Shown: positions 13,401-24,629 of the stretch, in pieces | Layout: every line of letters begins with the position of its first letter | How positions within the stretch are numbered: the stretch's first letter is position 1 | Position numbers and translations under genes: made by a program | DNA from: Distichodus sexfasciatus | Lineage: Eukaryota > Chordata > Actinopteri > Characiformes > Distichodontidae | Direction of reading: 5' to 3' | NCBI GenBank assembly: GCA_032718565.1 | Contig: JAVGVS010000023.1 | Coordinates: 3,871,548 to 3,935,547 of the forward strand | Length of the DNA stretch: 64,000 nt | The notes under the pieces: model-generated | The model's database searches: none | Seen by the model: the letters and a program-made list of their open reading frames with translations, nothing else | What the model was told of the DNA's origin: nothing

Positions 13401-14006
13401 ATTACACCTCCCGCCCCACACAGACATAGAGTGGGCCACAGACGACTGTATTCTACACTGGTACTGTAAATATCAGAGGCCATGAATGGGTAACTTTCAG
13501 AATTAATTTTCAAAATGGAAATACAATTCAACTAGTTTAAAAAACCAAAAAAGTCCACCCAAAGTTTTGACACATTCATTTTGGGCCTCCAGATATTATT
13601 ACGCTGGGTCAAGTACCAAGTGTTATTTTGGCATAGTTTTCTGCAGCATCACGCTTTTTGTTGCAGCTTATTGCTGGCATGAGATGTTTAAACTTTACGC
13701 TATGCTGCCTGGTTCACCTGTTTAAAATTTGGACAGGATGTGTGCTGTATTACCCTTGCTTAGGACAACTCTCATTCACTCAGCCCTCTCTGACATTGTC
13801 CCTCTCTCTACCTCCCTGCTACTCTTTCTTAAATTACACAAAGGGAGCCAACAGTGATGGAGATGATGGATGAGCTCTAGGCGCTTTCGCCTCCCTCTGT
13901 GTTTCTCTTCTTCTTCTTCATCTCATTTCTCAGTTGCACAGAATGCGACCACAGCATGACATGGGTACTGCTGACCCCAGGATGCTTCAAAGCCATGAAC
14001 GATGAA

Positions 14007-14032
14007 GTGTGTGTGTGTGTGTATATGTGTAT

Positions 14033-14063
<31 letters not shown>

Positions 14064-14083
14064 AAGAGAAAGAGAGGGAGAGT
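14007..14083. repeat. Compound (TG)n-(GA)n microsatellite
   Basis: A TG run passes through TATATGTGTATA into an interrupted GA run. Confidence 0.9.
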
Positions 14084-14089
14084 ATAGAA

Positions 14090-16320
14090 ATGAGTTATAG
14101 AAATAAAGGAGCCAGCAGTGAAGAATGGAAGAAGAGAAAGGTAATTAAGTGTGGGGGGAAGGATGCTGCAGTAAAAATATGTCTTGCTCCACAGAAGAGT
14201 GTTGACTAAGCATGGCTTCCCCAGCAGCCTCACAACACCTTAGCTCACAGAGCTCCATATGACTGCCCATAAGGACTCAGGAGTGGTTCAATGCTGTCTT
14301 AATCCCTTAAGGCATTGTGCTGATTGCTACACATATTGATGCTAAGGAGAGCACAGGATTAAGAGGCAAGTCAGCAAGTGTCACTCCACATTTAACAGAT
14401 GTCTGCCAAGACCTCTACAAACACAAATAATACGAAGGTACAAACTAATACTAAAGCATCACGGCATTAACATTCAGGCCTTGTACCTTTGCTCAAAGGG
14501 GATGTGCTGCAGCAACCACAGTATTCTGTAAATGAACCACTTAGTTGGCCAAATGCAGTCTTACCACAGTGCTCATTTAAGGTGCAATACTGGGCATGAA
14601 GGTATAGTCCTTGAGTAATTATGCTTTATTACTGTTCCTAAGTTTTGTTTTAGGTACTCTGTATTTTGACATAACTCTCACTTCCTAAGTGACTAGTAGA
14701 CTACTTTAGTTTATTTCTTTTGGCAACCAACATTACTTCTTACAGTTCTTACCCTGAACTGTCTGTCTGCAGTGATAGAAAAAGAAACAAAAATTCTTTC
14801 TTGAAATTCACACTGACGAGGTGGAATCACCATCTGCAGAAAATCTTATAGCTTGAATTCTTTCAATATGCCAAAGTAAAATCTGATGTTATCACAAACT
14901 GGTGATTTGTGTCGCATTCTTGTGCTCCTCATTTTTGCAACTGAAAAATGACGGAATCAATTATTATTTGTATTGCTAATCGTTACTAATCATAATGCTT
15001 AAGTACATTTAAGTAGTATCAAATTTAAGTAATATTCACAATCTTTACATTTACTTAAGTACAGACACTCCACAAACCTGCTGTTGTGCAACTTGACTTT
15101 GACTTCACCGTCTGACTATTGTCTGATGCTTTTAGTGTTTAAATGAGACAGACCCATTAATTCAGGTTCTTTATCTCATCCTTATGATAAGACATTGTAC
15201 ATATGCTGCCCAGGATGTATGCAATAAGGGCTGTACTAAGATATTCTAGTTTTGGTGTTTTCAAAGCATTTCAAAGTGTTTTCATATTGTAGCTTATGTT
15301 AAAAATACAAGATGTTTTTACAGTTAAACTTTTGGAAACATAATTTTGCTCTCATGTCTGGGTAAATCAACAAATAGATGAAGAATCTATTTGTTGTTGG
15401 GATTAAGCGGTTCAGATAATAAATGAATGAATAAGCGTTTTAAATCTGCATGTCTTTGACTGTAATTCTTTATAGCACATCAATATTAAAAACAACCTAT
15501 AACACAAAGCTTACATATTTATTGTTTTTTATACTAATCTAAAAGAAAAGTGTGTTCATATGTCACTGGTATAATAGTAATATTGTAAATATTTCTACGT
15601 AGATCGATCAATGTCAGTCTTCTAGCAAAAAAGAAAAAAATAACACCAGGTTATTAGGTTTTCACTAACAAGCCAGTCTTCAAACCTACGAACACCCCAC
15701 TTTATAGCTTTGCATAAACACTTACTCTGTTACTAGTATGGCAATATTGCAGAACTCTTGCACCATTACTTCCAAAGAGTCACAACCAGCCTGAAACAAG
15801 CCACGTTTGACTTTGTTTGTCTGTACTCAGCACGGCAAACTTTAAAAAGCATAAGGTAATTTGGTGCCAGATGTTTTCAATGTTGCCCTCCATATAACAA
15901 TTCTTTAGCAGATTTAATACGTTAATTTAAAAAAACCTTTTTGTCCTAAATTCAATTACAGGGGAAAAAAAACAATATGGCTTTCAATTATCAGCTTCGG
16001 ATCAGACAATGAGACAGAAATAACAAGTGTCAGTGTTATATGGAGATCATTTAACTGTCCATTTACATGAGAAACGTCAACACTCTGATCAAATAATTTA
16101 TGGAAATTAACATCACTATTTGTGATGTCACTAATTATCATTTTGTAGAACTCCACATATATTCCACACATAGTTCTGCATTAGTCTTGATAGTTAATTC
16201 TAAGGCATTGCTGGTGAAGTATTAGTGGCAACGGTCTCCTGTACTCTCCTGTTAAAAATCTGTTAAAACACTGCATCAAGAAATTGTGACCTAAAACGCG
16301 TATAATAAACACGCAAGGAC
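14090..16320. other. Gene-free stretch
   Basis: AT-rich. Sequence at 14600-15070 has several 'cttaagta' motifs that recall the ends of the hAT-like element at 44514, too diverged to call. Confidence 0.35.
15368..15436 (+). repeat. 12-bp perfect hairpin followed by a LINE tail remnant
   Basis: CAACAAATAGAT and its complement (15368-15379, 15385-15396) are separated by 5 bp. GGGATTAAGCGGTTCAGATA and (AATG)n follow, the last bases of the L2-like repeat. Confidence 0.55.
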
Positions 16321-16330
16321 CCGACCCCCC

Positions 16331-16356
16331 CCACACACACACACACACACCCCCAC

Positions 16357-16419
<63 letters not shown>

Positions 16420-16690
16420 AGAGCTGCAATATGACAAGTCAATTTTAATTCCTCTGCCATTCATGCTGCCCGTAAACTCTCAGACATTCATTGAAAAGCA
16501 GCTATTATAATGACTTTAACTGAATTAAATGAACATGTACACACACACACACACACACACACACCCCTGGCAGAGGCACACACGTATACGAAATACGACA
16601 AATATCACAACACAGACACATTAATATCATTTCACCAAGAACAGGACACTATATGGAGGGCGAGCCTCGCACCCCACACGCGTATACATG

Positions 16691-16726
<36 letters not shown>
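16331..16726. repeat. Cluster of three (CA)n tracts
   Basis: CA tracts at 16331-16418 (interrupted by a C-run and CCCCACCT), 16539-16564 and 16691-16726. All have the CA strand on plus, directly beside the CpG-richer patch. Confidence 0.9.
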
Positions 16727-16728
<2 letters not shown>

Positions 16729-17060
16729 GGCAAAGAGAGGGACGTTTCTACTCACAGAATGAAGCAGACGACACCAGCAGTTAATAGCAAAAGATTGGCG
16801 CGGATGCAAGCCGGCTGCGTCCCTTCGGGAATGCTGACAGATTCGGGGGAAGAGGGGGATGACAGACAAATATCCGAGGATCCCTTTGAAAGCTGAAGAG
16901 ACTGAGGAAAACGCGTGGGACCTGACCGTACGCCTTTCCAAAAACCCGGAGCGTTGTGGCTTTGAAGGATTTCCTCCGCCCACACGACCGGCCGCTTGTA
17001 GAAGGGTAGCACCTTTCCCAAATGCAACCAGATTCCCAGGTTTGGCCACTGATACAACAT
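16640..17060. promoter_or_regulatory. GC/CpG-richer patch, candidate promoter or first exon
   Basis: This block carries many more CG dinucleotides than its AT-rich surroundings (for example GCGCGGATGCAAGCCGGCTG and CACACGACCGGCCGC). On the minus strand a donor-like TCT|GTGAGTAG lies near 16757. No protein family is recognised in either strand, so it may be an untranslated first exon of a gene whose other exons lie elsewhere. Confidence 0.3.
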
Positions 17061-17285
17061 TAACCAGGACAGCACAGGAAAAATATATATATCTGTCGGA
17101 AAAAAATAAAAATAAAAATTCTACTAGTGAGGGAGAAAAATGAGCGATTTCTCAAAGGTGGGGGTTCCCTCCGCTGGCTTTCTCTTAAGTACAGACGGTT
17201 GGAGAGACGAAACTTGGAGAAGACAGAGGACTAGGTAGAATATGAAAAAAGCAGACAGAAAAGAATATTCTGTTTCAAGTGAAAG

Positions 17286-17306
17286 TCTCTCTCTCTCTCT
17301 CTCTCT
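17286..17306. repeat. (CT)n microsatellite
   Basis: Uninterrupted CT run. Confidence 0.85.
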
Positions 17307-20300
17307 TCACAGTCTGTAGGGGCAATCAAAACCAGTAAAGAGGGTGTGGTAGGTAAAAACTGGTAGGTAACAAATCAGAGAGAGAGAAACAGTGTATCGC
17401 TATGCCACCTGTTCCTCTTTTTCTAAGTCCTAACCTAAAGCATCTCTTTCTCTCTGCCTCTTTCACTCTCCTTTTCCACCTGAAAGACCTAAGGCATCTA
17501 ATTACACTGAGTTTTAAACTGAATGTTTAAAAGATTACTGCCTGTGCCAAGCATTGTCCGCTTTCTCTGTCTTGGTTTCCTTCTTAAAGTCTCCTGTTTA
17601 AGGTGCTGAAATTCTCTCCTTTTTACCAGGTTATTTAATTTTTTATTTCTATGTTTCTTTAGCAGATTTCTATTCTGTTTTTCAGTAGAATGGGGGAAAA
17701 GTCAAATGTGTCCTAGCCAGGAATTTGAAAACCTCCACATATAATTCACTTCTGAATATACTAAATCATGACAATGAACTGTACAAAATGTAACCATATC
17801 ATTGTGGAAAAGACAGCTTCCATCAATGTCATTCCAGACGTAATGCTTAGTAATTTGTTGTTGAATGATACTGCTTATTTTCCTATTTGTAAAATTGTAA
17901 ACGTGTTCTTTTGCTTTCCAGGATGCAAAGCTGAAGCTGACTTGTTGATGGTCCTTCACCGTAAGAAGACAAGCATTTAAGCCCTCACTGAGCATTGCCT
18001 CTGTCTGTAATTCCAAGATCTTTTGTCATGGCGCATCACAAAATTAAATCCAAAATCATCTCTGGAGTCACAGGATTCCTGTGGCCAGTCTTTGTTGCAG
18101 ATTTGGCTGCTGGCAGAAATCCAGATGCACTCTGGTAGCATCTGGGAAGGTGCAAAGAATGCTGGGAGAGTTCACGGCTAGTAGGCAGAGGAGACAAGAA
18201 AATCTGATTCTGAAGGAGTGGGATTTTGCAGAAAATATCCTGAATGTCGAAAAGACAGAGAGAGAGAGAAAGATCATGAAGAAAGAATATGTAACATACT
18301 AGAGACATTTAGATAGCATCACATGCAGAAACAGCAGCAATCAATGATTAAACACAAAAATGATGTTGGGTAAAAGTGGAAAAGAGAGGGTTTATTTCAT
18401 GAAGTTGTTGTCTATGTTCCTTACTTGTTGATTCTTAACATACTGCCTTTTCAGGATCTTTTTACTCATCCCTAGTCTTCTACTACATACTCATGTCATC
18501 ACTCACTGTCTCGATTTTGTGTGACCTTGCTCTCTTGTATTGCAACATTCTTTTTCATTGCTTTCTCTGTCCATCTCTCATCTCAGGTTGACACATGGCA
18601 CCTTTGTCTGATCTACCTTTATTCATAACTATGAATATAATGAGGAATTTCCTTGAGGAAATGAGGAGAGATTTTTCTTAATCTGTGAAATGCTAAAAAA
18701 TCATCATTCTCATACCATCCAAGAATAGATGTTATTCATTTGGAAAATGCCACCTTTCAATTGGTCCACTTAACACATCCCTTGACATTTCCTCCCGAAT
18801 CCAAATCCTAGATCCTTGCCTTTCAAAAAAGAAGACAAGCGGAGACAAAACTGCACTGATGTCGTTTTGCAGATTGGAGTGGCATTGTGCGTGTATTTGT
18901 GCAGAAAGTTTAGTGACAAACACCGCTACAGCGTTTACTCTTGTGTGTTGGTTCGTTACGTAAGCCTATTAGCTTCAGCTGGTGCATAGAGGCCTGTTGG
19001 CGAGAGGGAGAAGGGCAGTGAAGTGGCTGCCATGTTTCTAAATGTATCAATCCACCAGCCAACACTATGCTCTAAGCACACAAACACACGGGAGAAAACA
19101 CACACACAAATGTGTAATGATCCTAATGCTCTTGACATTACAATGCCGGATGTGAGAGTCCTGTTAATAGTTATTAAGTTTGGCAGGGTACTTTTTGTAA
19201 ATGTGTCCCTTAACTAACTATCACATATATCACATAAAAGTTACAAAGCATTGCAAAATCTTTTATGCCACAAAACACAATACTCCAGCTCCAAAAATTA
19301 GAAACAAATAAAACTGTGTCTCTAGCAAATGGTGTTACATCTGTTAATTCATTGTAATCTGAATGCCGTATGGCTGTAAAAGTCACTGTAATGCCAATCT
19401 GTAATTGTACATGTTATTTTGCCACATGAATTACTAGCTAGTTAAAGCAGCTTCATTGGATTTTCTGTTGCATTGATGGTGGATATGGTAATGTACTGTG
19501 TTATAAATCTGTGTGTGTGCGAGTGCTGCTTTTATGAGCCATGGTTTAAATGGGGTACCCTTGAAGTTAGTGAGCACTTCTCTGTTAGGTGTGCTGGTGT
19601 GTAACATCAGACATGCACTATAAAATTCAGAACCAGTGGAAAGGTCTGATTAATAGCATCTGTTCCTCAACTGTAGTGTCCATGTGTCTCCTCTATTGCA
19701 CAACAGTTACTATACCAATGTAGGTGTCTAAGAAGTCTGATTTTGATAGTATTTGTAGTCCAGACTGTTCAGAATGCCATGGCAAATGAGGAGTGAGCAC
19801 CTGGATGTTTACCTCCATGCTTCAAGCAAATGTCATGGAAACGAATTCTCTTTATTACCCAAATACATTATTGCCTTCAGGCGTTAAATCTAACCTAATA
19901 AATCTGAACTATTCATACATATATTACATTAATTACAAGACTGTTGCTGGATGAATAATGGAATGAATGTTACTTGTTCTTGACAGTCAAAGGGCATTAC
20001 AGAGTCAGAGTGGAGTCTTTTCAATCACCACCAATTTGTAGCTTCATCTAGAGGATGTAATGGCAGCTACCCTGCATCAATACACTAAATGGAATGGCCT
20101 TTTAGCAATTAATAGACAATATACATAATATATCTCAGTAGACAAAGAAGACAGAGAACCTTATCAAAACTTAATTCGCTGTAGCTCCCAGCTTGCCAAG
20201 CAGATTTCCCTCCACAGATGCACAAGTTTAAAATGTTATATCTCTGATTTAGACTCTCCAGTTTGCTTCAGTTCATTTACAGCAATTTGGCTCCCATTGA

Positions 20301-21053
20301 TGTAAAAATGTGAGTACTTGCATTTAAGTTAATAAACCAAATATGTCATAATAAATGCAGAAATGAAAAATTCACACACCTTATTAATCCTCTCTCAGTA
20401 TTTCAAGATGTTCCTAAGATGATTTGAATTACAAAATCAATTCTAAATAAATTAGGCAGTTAACTCATTAGGCATATTACAAAAAGGCCCAAACGACAGC
20501 ATTTTTCTCTCCAGATTTCATCAAACTTTGTGGCTGTAGGAGACAGCATTTTACTATGATGAATTCTTTTCCTTTTAAATGAGTGTTAATACATTTATGC
20601 TCCAGCAGATGTTGGTATCTTTTTGAAAGTATTATGGACTAGATTTGATTTTCAAGAATATGGAGGAGTTTAAGTATGGTGTAGCATAGAAATTAAGGTG
20701 GTTATCTCAGGGTGTGTGTGTATACATCTCACCAGGCGTAGGCAGATTATATGCTTGCCTTTCGCTTCCCCCCAGCCTTCCCCCACCACCCTCCATTTTC
20801 CACTGCGTGCAGTCTAGAGGTAAAGTTAATAACCTTCACACAAGCTCTCTTTTTCACATACAGAAACACAGCAGTAAATGTAGCACCAGCATAGCTATAA
20901 GCCCCAATGTCAAACTGCGAAAAATCAATACCTAAGAGAATCTAAGCCTGTACTCAACTTAATACTATTGCCTTAACTGAAAAATCAACTCAGCCTTAAA
21001 GATATGGGCATATATTGCGCAGTGGCAATATTAGCACGCTGTGTGTTTGCCAA

Positions 21054-21078
21054 TGTGTGTGTGTGTGTGTGTGTGTGT
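21054..21078. repeat. (TG)n microsatellite
   Basis: Uninterrupted TG run. Confidence 0.9.
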
Positions 21079-21552
21079 TTAAGAAAAGGAAGAATGGGGA
21101 TGCAAAGGAAAACGGAAATGATATATCTGACCCAGGTTCCTAATTTAGGTTTTAGCAGCCCTATGACAACATGTCTTAACAGCTGTTGAGGGTGGGTGTA
21201 TGTTGTGACTGAAAGAGTAAGAACGGGACATGACTGATGAGTGGAGAAATGGGGAGAGAAAGGGGATGAGAGAGATGGTGCGAAGGAGGAGGGGTGGATA
21301 AAATGGCTGATGGACAACAGAATGGGGAGATTTGGGAAAGCCGGCAGTGCCGAGAAAGACTGAGGGACTGAAGCAGAACACACTAATTCAGGGAACAATT
21401 GACAAGCATGTCATGTTGAAAAAGGAGGGAGAGAAAGTAGGGAGGGAAAGGGAGAAAGAGAAAAAAGAGGAACACACTCACCCATGTCTGTCCCCTTTCT
21501 ACCACAGCCAAGACTGAGCTGTGAATCGCTGAGCCTACTGCGCTGGCGGAAA

Positions 21553-21643
21553 GACAGAGAGGGTGAGAGTGAGAGAGAAAGTGAGTGAGAGAGAGAGAGA
21601 GAGGGAGAGAAAGAGAGAGAGAGGGAGAGAGAGAGGGAGAGAT
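21553..21643. repeat. (GA)n-rich microsatellite
   Basis: Purine-only GA tract with GGGA and GAAA interruptions. Confidence 0.9.
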
Positions 21644-23114
21644 CAGCCAGCGGCTTTTATTAGCGTGCACCAGTACATTGAAGAAATGATGGAAAGAGAG
21701 CCTAGACCAAAAAGATGAACACAGAAACAAATGTTAACAAAAAATAAAGGCAGATTGGGAAAAAAACACGACAATGGCTGACATTGGTTTGAAAACAAAA
21801 GGCAAACACGTTGCTTCGGAAAATTACTCGTCACACAATAAATGAGAGTCATCACAGATGTACACATAAACACTGAGAGGCGGTGACAGCACCGTAAGTA
21901 GGCTCCACAGGCGGTTGATACCTCAGAGGCTTCTCATTATGCCTGCCCCCCCTCCTCCTCCTTCTTTCACTCTTACTTCTACAGCTTTCAATACTGCTCC
22001 AACAGTGAAAGAAGAACAATGCAACTGATGTTTCTCATTATACTTGATGATGACTATCACCTTTATCTTTTAGCTAACAAAAAAACAAGAACATGCCTTC
22101 ATCTCACACTCTTTATTTTCATTGTTTTGTCATCAGTGACTCATCTTAGCCCTTTTCAGTTTCTACTTTGCTTTGTGTTTAGGTGTCTTTATAGTGGTAG
22201 TCAAATGACAAAAGTTGTCCAGACTTATTTTCTCTCTTATTGTTTCTCTCATGCTTATTCAAACTGTATACTGTCACACCAGGTAGCTGCTTAATGATAT
22301 ACAGGTCCCTATTAAATATTACAACTTTAAAAATGGGGTTGTTTTAATTAAAGTGCAATGTAGTTAGGAAAGTTTGAGGTAGAGACTCAGCAGTGAATCC
22401 CACATACACATAATAAAGAACATTGTCCCTATAAATAGGGAGAGTTGCACTGGGTTAGGGTTTCAATCTAAGGTTGATGTGCAAATGTGCAATTCTTCAC
22501 TGCAAATAACACTTCTAGTAATGCAATGAATAGTTAAGAGGATTATGGAATCCTCAAAATAAAATCTGTGAGCTCAATAACAGTGTATATCATTTTTCAG
22601 CTTAGACATGGTAGGTGCCAAATTCACAAGCCACATTCCTGATTCTCTTTACAGATTTAACACTTTTTACAGCATGAATTTGACAAAAACATTGCATCTT
22701 GTCTGTTAAAGGTTTGGAAGATAAATGCACATGCTTGATTTTTTCCCCCCACAATCTAAGGGGATATTGCATATACTTAACCAAACAGAATCACACGGTT
22801 AACATATGACTGGTGTTTCTTTTTAAGATTTCCAGTGTGTTCTAGGTGTCATTGTTGGTTAGTGTGCGGTTAGCTGCAGCTAGAGTAACTGAATGAAGAT
22901 ATGGCAGTCAGGAGTCCCATCTTTCTTCTTTACTGTCATGCATAATGCTGCTGTTACCAGGGAGACAGCCTGGCACTTTTTAGCTCAGAAAGCAAAAAAT
23001 CAGAGCATTTCATCCACTGTTAATAAAGACAATACATGCGTACTTTATGTATAGCGAGGTGGACAGTGCAGAGCAGGAACTCGGACCCTGGACTCCTTTC
23101 ATTTCTTCTTCCAG

Positions 23115-23291
23115 CGATGAAGACAGTGTCAGCTCTCCTGTTCCAGAGGTAGTGCTGACGGCTGTGCTACCAGCTCCAGAGTCGGCACGCAGTGCCTTGC
23201 AGTGCCTTCCCATGCCACCCTCGTCGGCTCTGCTGGCCTCCAAATTCCCCGAACCACACTCATACTGCCACGTCAGAAGACATTCCTTGAG
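23115..23291 (+). other. Possible orphan exon
   Basis: A 177-nt open block lies between an acceptor-like TTTCTTCTTCCAG and a donor-like GAG|GTAAGG. It encodes SDEDSVSSPVPEVV and a Pro/Ala/Ser-rich text. It is GC-richer than its surroundings. No family is recognised and no partner exon was found, so it may be chance. Confidence 0.2.
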
Positions 23292-23489
23292 GTAAGGTTC
23301 TTTCAGAATCGCCTGTTGGTCAGCCAACATTTGCCTTCTTCCATGTACTATCCTGTTTACTCCTGATTACCAGATTACCTTATTTCAGTAGGATTTCTGG
23401 TTGGTGTTCATTTTAGTAAGGCATTTTTCTTTTATTCTTTAAATCCAGCTGCCTTGCTGTTACACACACGGACACATGTAAATAACAAA

Positions 23490-24625
23490 GCATGGCATAG
23501 GTAAAAGGATCAGGATTCATTCCAAAAATAGGGTAAGTTCACATTTATTTTTCAAGTTTGGTTTCTGATGATGCCATGCAACTACATTCACCCTTTTGTC
23601 CTTCAGCCACTGTGCAGACATCTGATCGTGTGCATCACTGTCAGGCTGAAAGTTGGACCTTCTTCAGTAAAGTTCAACTTTCTGGCAGTGAGCAGCAGGT
23701 ATTTTTCTCAGAATATTGACAGCATGCTCTCCCATTAATTTTTCCCTGCCAAGTGCCTCAGTTCCTGTTAAAGAGAAACACCCCAAAACACAATTTTCTT
23801 TAGGTGAGACTGTGGGTAGCTCCCATGATATGAAGGCTGCACTCCAAGTGCTTCCAACAAGACTTCCCACTGCTTCTACAAAGATGGGTCACATTTCGTT
23901 GTGCTGCACTGTGGTGTGTGCTGTGGTGTGTTCACAATCACTCACTTAAATGTACCACCTGGTTTTGAAACGAAAATGTGTGATTTTGGTCTCATCTGAC
24001 CGTAAAAAACTTTTTTCACTTGGTCTCAGAATCTTCAAGGTGTTTAAATGAAATTTTATGTAACTTTGAGGAGTGACTTTTATCTTACATCTCTTCTACG
24101 TTACACATACACAGTAATCACTTTTTTGCCAAAAAGACATTTCAAACCAACAGGAGCCTCATTGTAGCTTCTCCTGTTTGGAGGATAGTAATGATCTGGG
24201 AAGGATCCTTGTAGTATCAAAGCCTTTCCACTGTTGATTGCTAAAGTGTTTTGAAATCTTTTTGTACACATCTCCAGACATGTGCCTGTTCTGTGTTTTG
24301 AATGCACCCTGCCACGCATATAGTCTGCTTTTCGTTGCATTATCAAGAACTGGAATGCTTTAAGGAATAACTGTTTCCATGCTGAATTAATCAACATTGT
24401 TACAGGTTGATCACAGGTGGAAGCCAATTACCTGGGTGTGAAATGGAGAGAATAATTAGTTACAACTGATTAAGTATACAAATGTTATGTGTGGCGGTGG
24501 GTGATCCTTTGCCATTCTCAGTGACTTTTGTTTTCAATTATTCTAACTGTTGCCTTTATATCTTTCACATTCAGTTTAGACTCTTATGCAATAAAATGTG
24601 AATACTTTAAAGAGGGTTAATCATT
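23490..24625 (-). repeat. Possible ancient DNA-transposon relic
   Basis: GATTTTGGTCTCATCTGACC near 23974-23993 is wording I associate with antisense transposase genes of fish DNA transposons. A 108-codon open stretch without recognised motifs runs from 24427 to 24101 on the minus strand. No terminal repeats were found, and a SINE fragment is inserted at 23845. Confidence 0.25.
23845..23950 (+). repeat. SINE family A, body fragment
   Basis: Shares CACATTTCGTTGTGCTGCAC and the closing GTTCACAATCACTCACTT with family A; head missing. Confidence 0.5.
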
Positions 24626-24629
24626 TGTC

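Larger units (their letters stand above)
10410..14000. other. Gene-free stretch
   Basis: Holds the two hAT fragments (11437, 13300) and a repeat-free patch at 10780-11250. No coding sequence supported. Confidence 0.4.
17310..23110. other. Gene-free stretch
   Basis: Mainly unique-looking AT-rich DNA plus two microsatellites; no exon or repeat family recognised. Confidence 0.4.

Noticed and set aside
14600..15070. A second copy of the hAT-like element of 44514-45184
   Set aside because: Only short 'cttaagta' motifs match; no ends or duplication could be defined.
16181..16460. Open frames made of repeated Val-Cys codons
   Set aside because: They are translations of the (CA)n/(TG)n tract in two frames, not genes.
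21383..21730. 115-codon minus-strand frame rich in Ser/Leu
   Set aside because: It is mainly the (GA)n microsatellite read as CT codons; no start context or homology.
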